Assembly: GCA_018350325.1 (NCBI GenBank)
Contig: JAEVLN010000031.1
Coordinates: 1 to 64,000 of the forward strand
Length of the DNA stretch: 64,000 nt
From: Globodera rostochiensis
Lineage: Eukaryota; Nematoda; Chromadorea; Rhabditida; Heteroderidae
Reading direction: 5' to 3'
The position numbers and the translations under genes are program-made. The first letter of the stretch is position 1, and every line of letters begins with the position of its first letter. Shown piece by piece: positions 1 to 12,459 of the stretch. The notes under the pieces are model-generated. The model worked only from the letters and a program-made list of their open reading frames with translations. It had not been told where the DNA came from and made no database searches.

Positions 1-544
1 CTAATGAGACGACACAGTAAAATTGATATTTATTAAACGCATTAATTTGAATGCTTAGCGAGGCTTTAAGAAATTAAACGTGTATTATTTGATAAACACT
101 GGATAGAAATATTTGAATTCACAATATTTATTGTTTTGAAAAAATTAAAAACTTTTATTTAATGATAATTAATTCTTTATTAAATAAATAATTATATGTT
201 ATATTCCATTATCTAAAATATTTAAATGTTTTATGAAGAAATAAATGGTTAATAAAACTCTTTAGACATACGAATCAAATGATTTTGAGTTCTAAGATTA
301 TGAAGCGACGTGGCATGGGTTTAATAATGAGCCTTTAACAATTAATACTTTTAAAATTGTTTTATTTCTCCATATAAATATTTAAACACTGAAAATTTTT
401 GTTATTTGTTGAAAATTGATTTATTTTTTAGGCTAAAATAATGAAATGACAATAAATTTTTAGGTTTTTACAAAATTAAACTCATATTGTTGAAATTTTT
501 TGCCTTATCTTTTTAAACAATAAAAAATTCTGTATTAATTTTAG
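1..544. other. AT-rich, nothing recognised
   Basis: Low-complexity A/T sequence with no supported feature. Confidence 0.5.
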
Positions 545-685
545 GAGCTTCGCATGGCTGCGTCTTTTAACTTGTTATTAGCTATAATTGCTATATTTAT
601 TTATTTAAACTATGCCTTTTTAGCCATGTTCTTTGGGTTAGCACCAATTTTAATTTGTTTTCACGAGTTAAACAAAAGCAATTAA
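545..685 (+). CDS. Exon-like open frame, hydrophobic peptide
   Basis: After an acceptor-like TTTTAG (539-544) the frame is open 46 codons to TAA; the first ATG (554, context CGCATGG) gives 43 residues, almost entirely hydrophobic from residue 6 to 36, like a membrane helix pair. No family recognised. AT-rich DNA readily gives hydrophobic frames, so chance is possible. Confidence 0.2.
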   Translation, partial: ELRMAASFNLLLAIIAIFIYLNYAFLAMFFGLAPILICFHELNKSN

Positions 686-760
686 TTCATTTTTTATTCT
701 TCGCACAGCCCTTTTTTTTCTAATTTTTTTTTAATTGGTATTGATCGAAATAACTTTTAG

Positions 761-853
761 CGCAAATTTCCAAATAATGAATGTCCAGCGCTCAGAAAAG
801 CAGTCTTCCAATGTGTTCCTTTCGCCACGCAACTGTTTCTTTTAGCAAATTAA
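761..853 (+). CDS. Exon-like open frame
   Basis: 30 codons after CTTTTAG, with several Cys, Pro and Arg codons in a GC-richer island (RKFPNNECPALRKAVF...). A second frame across the same island is also open, so the reading frame is uncertain. Confidence 0.15.
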   Translation, partial: RKFPNNECPALRKAVFQCVPFATQLFLLAN

Positions 854-1260
854 ACCGATATGTTTTTTTAATTGATTAATTAAGTTTATAAGTTTTTTTT
901 AACGAAAATTTTTGGAATTAATTTGTTTCTTGTTGCCCCTGCTCTGATTATTATGGACCATTAATCGAAGATAAACGGAAAAAATTACTTTGCATAATCT
1001 ATATTAAGCCCATGATGATTTTTATAAACTTGTACAGTAAAACGAATTATTTTTCCTTCTTGAGTGTATAAATACTTGCATCAATTTATCAATAATTTTA
1101 TACTTGTTTAAACACTCAATTCACAGAAGCGACATAAATAGTACATCTAGTAAAATATGTATTAAATGGCTTTATTGCTATTTCAAATTTTAAAATAGTT
1201 ATAATTTACAATTTCCTGAATTTGATTTTCTTTATTACGAACTTTATCATAATTAATGTT

Positions 1261-1396
1261 CACTCGCTGTATGTAATAGTAAAAAATAATCGTTTTTTTG
1301 TTATTTTATCCAAGAAAATTTAAAAGAACATTTAAGATTTTAGTTTAAACTATAAATATTTGTTGTTTTTAATTTTTAAACTTGTAAATTTAGATT
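1261..1396. repeat. Dispersed repeat R1, copy near the left end
   Basis: Matches 58820-58985 and 59158-59280: CTCGCTGTA, GTTTTTTTGTTATTT, ATCCAAGAAAATTTAAAA, GAACATTTAAGATTTTAGTT and AACT(T/C)GTAAATT occur in the same order. Similarity stops at 1396, where a GC-rich island begins. Confidence 0.75.
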
Positions 1397-1600
1397 CGCT
1401 GTCCCCCGTCCTCGCCATAGACGATGTTGTGTTTCGGCATTGTTTGGAATATCCTCTTGATAAACAGTGTTCAGCCCGGCAGAGTTAACCGCCTGCGGCG
1501 GATCCGGCTTTTGTGGGCAACGCGTTATTGCCGTCAGACAATCGGACTGGGTCCCACATAATTTTACATTAATAGGGAGAGTTTTAACACTATCTTTTTT
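1376..1600 (-). other. GC-rich island with a 74-codon open frame on the minus strand
   Basis: The island (about 1396-1556, near 57 % GC) is the most GC-rich stretch of the left flank. The minus frame has no ATG and is open throughout, containing CGTQSDCLTAITRCPQKPD. It abuts dispersed repeat R1, so it may be part of a transposon or an exon. No family recognised. Confidence 0.25.
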
Positions 1601-2124
1601 TTAAATTAAGATTGTTTACTAGGTTTTATAATTGAATATTTGAAGTGAATAAACGTGGTTAAACATATAAATTTTATAAAGTTTTCTTTATTTATAATTA
1701 AATTTTTTTAACTATGCAAGATTTTTCTAATTGTTTCATAAATTATGCAGCATATAATAAGTGCATAAGTTTATAATATTCATGTGCAGTGTACTGAAAG
1801 TGCGTGAATTAGGTGACTGCAAAAATCAAACACCCAATTGAGATTGTTGCACTTTGTAAAGTAGTTGTGATTTTTTTATATTTTAAATTTTTAAATATTT
1901 TTATTTCTTATAACTCTGCAACATGAACAAAGGCATTTTTTTTTGATTATAATTGGGATTGCAAATTATAGCATACTTAAATCGGGCGCATGGATAATTG
2001 GAAATAAATTCTACAGCAAAATGCTGTAGAATTTTTTTTTCAAAAGATAGAATTATAAAAAAACCATACTTTTGAAATGATTATTAAAATCCCATATAAA
2101 TTACTTGCTTGCAGCCAAAAATGT

Positions 2125-2259
2125 TTACAATTCATATTTTGTAAGACTCCTCTGATGTACAGTGGCAGAGCCAGCTTTAGACCAAACACGTTCAATTGGT
2201 GCAGCCGTTGCCGGAATCGCAAATATTTTAAAAGCCAGTTCCTTAACCGGTTCCAATTC
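2125..2259 (-). pseudogene. hAT transposase C-terminal dimerisation region (hATC), relic or last exon
   Basis: 44 codons plus stop on the minus strand. The core reads FKIFAIPATAAPIERVWSKAG, the hallmark of hAT C termini (IPATSAPSER-V-F/W-S-x-AG), followed by a TVHQRSLTKYEL block corresponding to the usual basic R-x-L region. In hAT transposases this region forms the dimer interface near the C terminus. Upstream in sense the frame meets TAG preceded by a T-rich stretch, which could be a splice acceptor or a stop from decay. Downstream, after the TAA, the same frame continues with TFLAASK, which resembles the normal end of the family and suggests a nonsense change. The DDE-type catalytic part is not found nearby. 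The family call is strong; function is unlikely. Confidence 0.75.
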
Positions 2260-2598
2260 CTAAAAACCCACAGCCGAAATAGAGTTTTATTAATTAATTA
2301 TTTGCCTTTTTTGCTGAATTCCAATAGACAATGGGGTCTATGTTACCTCCAATGAAACTCTTCGGGGTACCTTTTGTGAAATTTGTTCTGTATTCGATGT
2401 CATATGAATGTTAAATGAAATATCCAAAAATAAAAAAATAGAAATAGATAAAAGGTAGAAAATTTTAAAATTTCTTTGTCTTTCATCAATCAGAAAATAA
2501 CAAAAATCATTATTAGAAAAATATTTTATAAGTTTTGGCGAATTGTTGAAAAAATTCAAATATATTATCAAATCAGGTTGAATTGTTCAATTTTTACT

Positions 2599-2729
2599 CT
2601 GTTCTAGCTTGGCCTGTTCTGTTCCTGTTCTGTTCCTGTTCCAAGGATTTTGAATCTGTTCCTGTTCCTGTGCTGTTCTGAAATCTTAGAACAGAACAGA
2701 AAGGAACAGAACAGGCCAAGCTGGAACAG
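2599..2729. repeat. Long foldback (about 45-bp arms, 39-nt loop) of CTGTTC repeats
   Basis: The left arm (2599-2645) and right arm (2685-2729) are inverted repeats; 20 bp (2606-2625 and 2703-2722) pair perfectly around AGCTTGGCCTGTTCTGTTCC. The sequence is mostly tandem CTGTTC/CTGTTCC. A transcript would fold into a long hairpin. Confidence 0.85.
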
Positions 2730-3609
2730 CAAAACACTGGTCTCCAAATATACCTTTACAACATTGAGGTATAAAACAATTAAAGATAAAATAATTCGCT
2801 TGCATGGGAACGTAATAAAGCAACCGAATACAAATACACAATTATTTTAATTATATATTAAGTTGACTTAAAATAATTGTAAATATTATAATAAATGAGA
2901 AAACTTAATTTACAAATGGATATTACAATAAATACACTTTTTATTCTTTGTAATCCATTTATTTTTATAAAATATTAAAAAAAGTAAATCAACAAAATAT
3001 TTAAAAAAACAATGTGGAAGAAGAATAAAATAACGTCTTTGAAAAACTTTTAACAAATTAAAAAATATATAATATTTTAACAATTACAAGATGTGAATCA
3101 AAAAACAAACATTATGCGAATTACTGCAATAAAGTAATATTTTCAAGTTGTGCGTAATTCGCCTAGGTGTTTGCTTGCTAATTTATTTATTTCAAAAATA
3201 AAGAGCCATCGCGATGAAGAGAAAATACAAAATTCAAGATACAATTAGGCCAAAAACTAAAATGATTTGATTAATGTTGAAAGCCTAACATTTTCACGAT
3301 AAAGACTCAATGAACGGTATTTAATAATTTTAACAAAAAATACAAAACACATAAAAATAAAGATGCTCAATCAGGATTTATTTTAGGCTGAAGCGGAAGA
3401 GGCGGTGACACCAAAAAATTAACAAAAACATTTGAAATCAAGCAAAATGATAAAATTCAAGTTGAAAATTTAGAATTAATTAAACATTCGAGTATTGTTG
3501 CTTACAGATAATTATTAGCGCTTGTTTTTTGAAAATTGATAATCAATCAAATTTAAAAATATGAAAAATTGAATGACCCAAGTAAAAAAACAATAGGCGG
3601 TTTGAATAA
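2730..3609. other. A-rich stretch, no supported gene
   Basis: Start of the large A-rich block. A frame at about 3260-3510 is long only if TGA is read as Trp; not accepted as a gene. Confidence 0.4.
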
Positions 3610-3789
3610 TTTAAAAATTTTGGCATTATCAACATACAAATAAATTTAATTATTTTAAATGCCGATTGGTTTAAAAATAGCGCAAACAGCGATAAATTCG
3701 AAGCTTTGTTGCCCACGCAGAGAAGGCATTATGGGGATTTCGCGGAAAAAACATCATTTAATTTTTTAAATTCTTTTGATGTTAATTAA
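3610..3789 (+). CDS. Exon-like open frame, faintly serpin-like
   Basis: 59 codons, no ATG. The segment LIILNADWFKNS resembles the conserved serpin strand LVLVNAxYFKGxW. The following residues do not continue the match convincingly. Located in the A-rich block; no clear acceptor AG precedes it. Confidence 0.2.
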   Translation, partial: FKNFGIINIQINLIILNADWFKNSANSDKFEALLPTQRRHYGDFAEKTSFNFLNSFDVN

Positions 3790-4320
3790 TAAAAACAAAA
3801 AATACATTTAAATTTGGACAATACAAAGTCCTCATGTGACCGTTTGCGCTATGGCGGCAGAAGGCGTGTCGCGGGTTAATACAAAATATTCGATTCAAAT
3901 TAAAATCATAACAAAAATAAATTAAGTGATTGTACCTAAATATTAAAAACTTTTATACAAATGAATAAACTAAATTAAAGGTTAACAACCCATAATTAAC
4001 TAATCTAGCTAACAACTTATAAAAAGCTAATTTGATAATATATATGAAGTGCGAATACGGTATCCTCTTTAAGGAAGCCCTTTTCCGGGTCGGGCAAGCC
4101 TTTTCAGAGGCCGGGCAAGCCATTGAGACAAACTCTCAATTTTTTCAATTTATTCTTTATTTTATTTTTTATTTAATTTTGATTAATTTGTCTCCTCATA
4201 ACATTTCACAACTACAAATGTTCTAAAACTACTGCAATGTACACGGGCAAAGCCCTTATCTCTTTCATTACTCTCGTCTCTCTACCCTTTTCTCTCCTTT
4301 CAGCACACTATTTCGTCTTC
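3790..4320. other. A-rich stretch with a small GGGCAAGCC direct repeat
   Basis: GGGCAAGCC occurs twice at about 4092 and 4113; 4032-4226 is a 64-codon frame of no clear meaning. A C/T-rich tract precedes repeat R2. Confidence 0.4.
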
Positions 4321-4560
4321 AAAATTGATTAGACCATAACCTGATCAGTTTTGATCAAAACTCAACAAACTTTTTTTTGCTAATAAGCTCAACTTTTTAA
4401 GCGGAATTTAATAATATATAATTTATTTTAAAAAATTTAAAATTTTAAAATTTAATTTTTTAAATTTTTGCTCAAATTTGATCATACCATAACTTATTCA
4501 GTTTTGATCACAAACGGTCAAACTTTTTTTTGTTCGACTCAACTCATCAAGCTGAGTCTA
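4321..4560. repeat. Dispersed repeat R2 (two internal units)
   Basis: Two units built on the theme 'TTGATCA(G)ACCATAACTTGATCAGTTTTGAT...CTCAACAAACTTTTTTT', with a TTTTAAAAAATTTAAAATT linker. The same arrangement recurs at 40228-40420. The CAGCACACTATTTCGTCTTC just upstream also resembles the units of the 46844 array. Confidence 0.7.
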
Positions 4561-7500
4561 AATAACTTTTCAATTACCCCCTAAGGCAAAATCGTACATT
4601 TCACTTTTTCAGCCCCGCCAAATATATGCATAAATTGGTTAGACCTCCAATTTCGACCTCCAAGCCGAACCAAAACCGGTAAGGGATATATCATTTTAAA
4701 GCTCAGACATTGGGGCACCTCCTACCACAAAATCAGCCCAATACTCAACCAAAAAATTTTCACCATAAAAGTTAGCGCAAAAAAAAATTAATTTTTTCAA
4801 CTTTGACGACCCAGAAAAATTAAATTGAAGCTAGCATTTAATCTGGTATAAAATAGCAAAAAAATATATGTAATTTAATATTAGTACCTATAACATATTA
4901 AAGCAGTTTAAAAATTGTGTTTAATAACCTTTAAGCTTGAAGATAACATCGGATTTAACAAAAATCTGCATGTTTTTTGAAGACCATTTCATATTTAAAA
5001 TAATAATTAAATTAACCGTTAACAATAAAAAGTGCCCCCTTTTTAATGAAGTAAACAAATTTACTTACTAAAGTTGTTTTAAAATTCTAAATGTTTAAAG
5101 AGCATAATCTATGATAGCTTAAATGTTAGAAGGCGCTTGAGCGGTACGTATCATCAAGGAGCTAAAACATCGAGTTTTGAAAATTATTAGATTTAAATAT
5201 TCAACTATTTAAATAAAAAGAAATTAAAATCTGAGAAACATTTTATCCATTAATGGTAATATGTAAGCTCAAATTACAAAGATCTCAAACTAAATGAATT
5301 CATATTTTAAATATCTGTAACAAATTTAAAAACTAGTTATTTTAATGTGCTAATTTAAAAATCATTGTAGCGCTTTTGTCAACATAAATAAAATAACGTT
5401 AAAATAGGTAAAGCAAAAAAAAACAACTTAAATTTACCAAAAATCTTAATATTAAATTTAATTGATAATAAATTAAACACCGATTTTGAACACTCATACA
5501 AATAATCAATTTTCAGTTAATTTTAAAAACAATTTAGTCTAAAAATCGAGTTATTTTAACGAACTAAGGGATTTTTGTGGGTTTAAGCAATTTTCTTTAA
5601 AAAATATTAATGAATAAATAAAAACAATTAAATTGCAATATACAAAATCAGCAAATATTATTCAAAGAGAATATCAAATGCTAAATTTTGATATCTTATT
5701 TATTAAATTTATAAGTAGTCAAATTACCTATTAAAATGTCTTTCTAGTTGGAAGATTATAAAAAATTTAACAAAACAATTCAATAAATTAATGATAATTG
5801 ATAAATTATTATCTGCAAAATAAAAGCAGAACAATAAATAAAAATTATTAATAGATATTGCAATTGGTTCCGGCAACAATTCAATTTTAACTAAAATAGA
5901 TAAAGCCAAATTTAGAATTAATCTTTTTTATTAAACCTGTTATACTGTTAGCTCCTTAAAATAATTAATTTAAAATTAATACATAAACAACTCATTTTTA
6001 ATCAAATTAATAACTCAACGCAAAGTAATAATCTCATATATATTTGGAAACCAATGACAACTTACAATCAAATTTGAGCAAATGGATATTAAATTTCTGA
6101 AAACAACAGTGCATTTCCTAAAAAGTATAAATACTTCCATCGCAACCAACAGACGGAGGAGAAAAGCAATGAATCAGGAAAGGATTAAATTTAAAACTTA
6201 TTCATATAAACTGCTAAACTAGTTATATTGAAATCCCTATTTAAAAAAATTTACAATCGTGAAGAAAGCATACAAAAATGACATTAAGGTAATTTTATAA
6301 ACATTTATTAAAGAAAACAGAAGGCTAACAAGGTAAGACCTTAAAATATTTTATTACAAATAGTTTCGGTATTTAATTAAACATACAATTTCATAACCAA
6401 ATATCTAATGATTTATAAGCGTAATTTAATAAATTTAGTTCGAAAAGGTTCGCCGATTGTAGCAATTAAATTTTAAACGCGATTATAATAATGTGATTTA
6501 ACTATTATTAAATTTGTATTTAATTTGCAATAAACAAAATTTGATGCAAATGATAACTCTCTGCTCGCTTTATAACAGGCAATAAATTAGTCAAGTAACT
6601 GTATAAAAAATCAAACCGACCTTTTCGGCAAAGTGGATGAAAATAGAGGTTTTTGGTCAAAGCACTCACTTAATAAATATAAATTTTATATAGACATTAA
6701 AAAAATTAATATTGGTTAAAATATAATTTTTTGGCTAAATCAACAATAAAGCTGAGATGTTGATGTTTGGCCTTTCGCTAGACCACATCGCCAACGTACC
6801 TAATTGGAAGAAAAGGGCATGAATCATTTTCATTGAGAAAATGAAACAATGAATATGTGTAAATACATAATACAGTAAATATAAAAAAATAAAAAATACA
6901 TAAGCATAAGAAAATAACAAAAAATTAAATATTTGAACGATTTTATGTGAGTAGGCTTCATTTATTAAACAATTAAACTTACTGCATCGCGTGCAGGCTT
7001 AAATAATTATAAAAATTATCTCATTTCACAAATATGTATATATTATATAGATATTAAGTATCATGTTCATTAGAAGTAAAACTCAATAAAGTTTAAAGCT
7101 CATTTCAAAATAAATTGTTTATTTATAAAAAGATGACAACTGAAAGATCATTTCACTGTCATTGTTGTTTAAATGCCTGGTTGGGCAATCTTGGCTTATT
7201 GTTGAGTTGATGTTACAAAATCTTTTTAACTATATATTTAAACGTAAAATTATAATCTATTTAAACATATTAAAAGGAAATAAATTAAAAAAAAATTTGA
7301 ATGAATGTCTATATATTTATTTACAAAAAACACAAACTGGAAAATTAAAAAAGTAAATAAATAATCAAGACCAAAGATAGTTTTGATCAAAATCCCATTC
7401 AAAACTTCAACGAAGTGATTTAAAAAAATAATAAATGACATAAAACATAAGAAATAAATATATCTACATTAATATACTTAACTTTGTATTTTGAACATCG

Positions 7501-7626
7501 TCCTTTCTCAAATAACAAAATTAGAAGAAATTAAATATTGAATACAAACGATAAATTTTAATTTTCCAGCGATGATTAACTTACAAAATTATTATAAAAA
7601 ATTTTTTATAAGCAGCATCGACCAAC
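4561..7626. other. A-rich intergenic or intronic DNA
   Basis: About 3 kb of A-rich sequence. No island with a convincing frame; only chance frames of about 60 codons. Confidence 0.5.
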
Positions 7627-7722
7627 ATGGTCAATCTCGGTCTTTTCCACAGCATGGGCTTTGCCGCAACGAGCGAAGAGAAAATGACAAATTTAAATCA
7701 AATAATTTATATAAAGTGCTGA
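7627..7722 (+). CDS. Small open frame (31 residues)
   Basis: ATG to TGA in a GC-richer island, starting MVNLGLFHSMGFAATSEEK. Could be a short exon; no homology claimed. Confidence 0.15.
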   Translation: MVNLGLFHSMGFAATSEEKMTNLNQIIYIKC

Positions 7723-8838
7723 CGTTAAATTTTAAAAAAAGTATTTTTTAACTCAATCATTAATAAGCATATCAACTGTAAAATTTAATAAGCAAATAAT
7801 TAAACTAGGTGAGCTAAAAATGGCAGTATCAATATAAGAAGATATAAAAATATAAAACCACGATTAAAAGAAAAATAAACTAAATAGATAAATAAATAAA
7901 ACTATTAGGGATCATAAAAGGATCTTACGGAAATGTTAATTTTAACTAGTGGAAAAGACAACGCAGATAAACAATCTTTACCCTAAAGTTTTTTGGCTAA
8001 TAAAAATGCACGTTATTATACAGAATCAGACAACAAAACCTAAAAACAATTTAGCTTGATCAGTCGTCAGAAGAAGTTTTTTAAAACAACAATAGCGGTG
8101 AATTATGGCAAACAATCCTTTAAATTCAATTAATTATGTTAAATGTTTTTGAGATTTTAAATTCATTACATATAATTATATTTACTGCAATTTCAAAAAA
8201 GAGAATGCAAAAAAATCCTAGAGCAGTCTGCATGTTGTAATTAAATAAAAACACAATAAATAAAAAACAACTAAAGGTTAATTGTAATTATAACCAAAAA
8301 CCTCAAATCTTAGGCAGATTGGAGCATTTACATAGGCCACACGAGAAAAGCTATTTTTACGAAATACCAAGTTAAAATATGTGACCAAAATGTGTAATAA
8401 TAAAATTGAAAGAATATATGGAAAAGATGAGCACTAATAAATTGAGACAAATTGAAATCAAATTGGATTGCCACAAATACACAGAAAAAATATTTAAAAA
8501 TTTTACTCTTAAAAAATCAAGAAATTGAGATCAAAACTTAAAAACAAATAACTCTTAAATTCAGTCTGAATTCAGGAAAGAAATTAAACAGCATTATTAA
8601 TTTTAAACTAACAATAAATCAATAGAGCTGCGCAATAAAAAGCAGATTGAAGGAAACAATAAATGTTATTTAAAAGTTGTCGAGCTCAAAAAATTTAAAT
8701 TATATATAAATAATATTTTGTGAGTAATTATAAATTAAATAACAAAATCTCCATTTTTAATTCAAGAAGAGTGAACAATAAATTTTAAAAATATGCTTCA
8801 GTCATTCCTTCCATTTTGTTGAAACCATCATTCAAATA
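7723..8838. other. A-rich, nothing recognised
   Basis: Low complexity; no repeat family beyond common A/T words. Confidence 0.5.
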
Positions 8839-8974
8839 GCTTTTATTCTTGATGGTCCTCATTTGCGTTTTATTTTTTGTTCAACTTTTTTTGTATAGTC
8901 TTTATTTTAGTAAAAAACGAAATCTAAGCAGTATAGATAAATATATCAATCAATTATTATTTTTTTTTATTACA
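8839..8974. repeat. Dispersed repeat R3, copy 1
   Basis: Matches 18230-18350: GCTTTTAT, CCTCATTTGCGTTTT, AAACGAAATNTAAGCAGTAT and AGATAAATATAT followed by a long T run. Confidence 0.75.
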
Positions 8975-9649
8975 AGGTGTCGCACCAGCAGAACGGCGGG
9001 TATTGGTATTTGATAAAAATATGAAAAGAATAAAATTAACAAAAAACAACTATAGTTTGTTAATCATTAAAATGCTTAATAAAGTCAATAAGTACAACAT
9101 TCTTACAGATTAGCCTTTTAAATAGTAAATAAGAAACTAAGCTCTCAATGCGTGGCCACTCCACTGTTCACCTCAGTAATTGAACCTGATTTATGAACCA
9201 TTGCCATTCGTAACTCTACTGATAATATAAAAATTAGTTACTATTAAAAAATATACAAAAATTTGAAAAATAAATTTGTAATAATGCTAATCTGATTAAA
9301 TTCAAAGAAAGATTATAACGAATGAATTAAATTGTTATCAGGATTTAAATATAAAAAAGTGACAAAATGTAAAATTTAGAATAAAAATGCTTAGCTATAA
9401 AATAAATATTATTTAATTTAAACAATTTAATGCGAGAAAAATAATAATGTTTACATAACTCTAAATTATAAATTATATAAAATAAAAAATAATTTAACTA
9501 TTCAAATTTTAACAAAATAAAATTGTTCTATTTCTTTTCAATTTCAATACGCATGAAAAATGGATAATAAATTTGTAAATAATGACTGAACTTATTTTTT
9601 TATAAAGAAGTATCACCAAACTAACAATGAATTAAAGTTTAATTTTTAA

Positions 9650-9802
9650 AATAAAGCCGAATTTAATTTTAAAAAGAATATTGCCGACAGAATCCACGTG
9701 TTGGAGACGAACAACACAAACTCCATGAAGCAGCTTCGTATAATTGATCAACATATTCATAGCTCTAATGTTAATTCATTTCTTACTTTGTTCATTGGTT
9801 AA
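9650..9802 (+). CDS. Exon-like open frame (50 codons)
   Basis: No ATG at the start. Balanced composition with FKKNIADRIHVLETNNT. Sits in a small GC-richer island in the A-rich block. Confidence 0.2.
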   Translation, partial: NKAEFNFKKNIADRIHVLETNNTNSMKQLRIIDQHIHSSNVNSFLTLFIG

Positions 9803-12451
9803 AATAATTCAATTGCTTTTAAATTTGAGGCTTACATATCTATTTTTAAAAAATTTTGTAAACAAATGAAAAAATAAATTAAGTAAAATATTTCTTATTA
9901 GTCGAAAATATAAAAAACTTATATTTTTAAAAGAATTCAGACAATTCTGAATTTTGCTCGAACAAAATCAAATCATATTAATAATCCCAAATTGTTCGAG
10001 ATTGAAGCCAATAACAGCATATATTTACTAATAATGAAATATTTAAGCGTTCTATGTCAATAATAAAAAGATATATTAGGTTGATTAACCTATCAATAAT
10101 CGCTTGAGGTTTAGCGAAAAAGCTGCAACAATTCGGGGTAAGATATCAAAAGGCTCACCATCAGACTTGTTGGGACGGGGGTAAACCCGTACGACAAAAT
10201 CAAAAATATTTACGCGTTCGCTTTAAACTCATTAAAACAAAAAAATAAATAAAATAAACTAATAATTACTATGGTTAAAATAACGAAATTGAAAGTTGTA
10301 CGTGCTCAATTAAACTGATAAATGGTCAAACCCATATTTAAAATTATTCAATAAAATACAAAAATTAGCTAAAATCAAATACTTCTAAAAAGCTTAACTT
10401 TACTATACTAAGAAAACTGCAATCAAATTCTACACAAATAAATAAGATAAGCAAAAAGCCATATAAACAATCTAATTATTAATATAACTTTCTTTATAAT
10501 TTGCTTCGCTTGCGTTTAGAAGATTGAACAAATTTTCAAAAAAAAGTAAAAAACAAAGAGACGAAACAATAAAATCTTAAACGGAAAAGCGAAATTAAAC
10601 ATCACCCATAATTAAGTTGTCAGATAATGGATTAATATTTAATATTTATTCAAGGAAATAAGCAGCAAAGTTGAAGCAGCAACTATCTCACAATAATTTG
10701 CAGTGGAAGGTTTGCCTATGTTTGTTCATTAAAATATATTTTAACACATAAAGCTTTAAATTTGCCAACTAAGAATCTGTGAAATATCAATGCATGACTG
10801 CGAGGAGTGTAAATGCATGCATGCACTTTTATTAATCCTAATATGCTTAACAAATAACAAATAAATTCTTTTTAAAAACATCTCAAATATTCTTATTAAA
10901 ATGTATAAAAAATTGCAAAATAAATATTTAAAATACTGAATCAAAAAAGTATATTTTCAAACGAAACATAAAATACTAATTATTTAATATTTTCTATCTT
11001 TGTGTTCTTGATGTTTCAACACACATATATAAATTAAAGATTCTTTGATTTACAAGATATAAACTATCTGAAAAGAAACTACTTTCAGAGTTAAATTCAT
11101 TACACAGTTTGTAGATAATTAATAGGCTTGAAAATTTTATTTTTAGTTAAATTTAATAATTAAAGTTTTTAATTGATGGTTTTTGTTCAAGATCCAATTG
11201 AATTTTATTTGCTAGCTTTTTTAGCCATATCCAATTCATTTTTTGATACACGAATATAATAAAATATGTGTGAAATTTTTACAGCCGTTTTCAATATTCC
11301 ACTTTTAAAATACATATTTAATAAGAATTTAAATTATTTGCAATGTTTAGTTTTTGTTAATTTTATTATATCTTATGTATTACTCTCAAATTCTTTTGGC
11401 ATCTAGCAGAAAGTAGTATAGAAAAAGCATAAAATTTTATTTATGAATGAACATATTATTTATAATAAATTTTCTTTTTGTAATTTATTTATTTTTAATT
11501 AGTATATTAAATAGTTAGTTTTAAAATTTATTTAATTTAAAATTATTTATTAAGAACAATTTTTGGTTTGTGCTAGAATCATAATTGGTCAACTATTTTT
11601 ATGTGTATAAAAAATTTTTGCATTTTTAAATGTAAATGTTTTTGCACCTTAGGTGTGCGGTTTATTTTTTAAGATAATGTGAATTTTTATACAATTCGCG
11701 ATTGTTAACATTAATATGAAATGTTTATAATTTATAAATAATTAAAATATTTTTAAATACATTAAAGGATTATAAAATATGCTAAAAATGCAAGGATACC
11801 AATATTTTTCTATCAACCAATTGAATATTGTAAATTAATATATATTTTTACTATAAAAACATTACGACTATTAAATAAATAAAGCCGTAATTGTATAAAA
11901 CCAGAAAATGAATAAAATTTCTATTTGATCTTAATTTATAATTTTTATTTGATATGATAAGAAAGAATTTCATCAAAATTTTAGCAAAATTATGTATTTT
12001 GCTTCGAAATTTAGAGAAAAAAACTGGATTACGTAAGAGTGAAGGATAACCGGCGGTGCCGACAGACGCCGCCGGAGAAATTTTTACAAAAATTGGCAAT
12101 CTTTGTTAAGGAAATTGAAGCAAAAATTCAAAGACGTGATGAATTTATTTTAAAATTCTTGTATCTATTCATAATCTCTAAAAATTATTTTTAGCATTTA
12201 TCAACGTTCCATTTTTTTTACTTTAAAAATTATTCAAAATTTGCCATTAAAAAAATTGGTGATTATTAAAACAAAATTATCGAAAGCGCGTGTTTGTTGA
12301 ACTATTAAAGCTCTTTTTGAATGAAAACAAAAGCAACAATTTATCCACAACATCCACAATGTTTTTTGTTCTTCAGCAGTGGAGATTCTTTTAATTATGG
12401 CTATTTAATGGCAAATTGCTAATAATTTTTAAAGTATAAAAAAATGGAACG
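9803..12451. other. A-rich to T-rich transition, no gene
   Basis: The plus strand changes from A-rich to T-rich near 11.1 kb. A small GC-richer piece at 10100-10190 has a GGTAAGAT donor-like site. The GC hairpin at 12050 lies inside a chance minus-strand frame. Confidence 0.45.
12050..12075. other. Very GC-rich hairpin in AT-rich DNA
   Basis: CCGGCGGTG...(C)GCCGCCGG pairs over about 9 bp (one T-G pair) with an 8-nt loop. Confidence 0.6.
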
Positions 12452-12459
12452 TTGATAAC
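12452..12459. repeat. 8-bp target duplication, left (TTGATAAC)
   Basis: Identical to 13103-13110 and directly abutting the terminal inverted repeat. Confidence 0.85.

Noticed and set aside
2040..2222. 60-codon minus frame over the hAT relic
   Set aside because: It is in another frame than the recognisable hAT motif.
3255..3513. Reading TGA as tryptophan lengthens several frames (3255-3513, 38779 onward, 41205 onward, 61530 onward), hinting at a mitochondrial or mycoplasma-like code
   Set aside because: TGA is uncommon by composition here, so ignoring it lengthens frames by chance; the confirmed LINE and BEL proteins use TGG for Trp, and the mobile elements are eukaryotic nuclear types.
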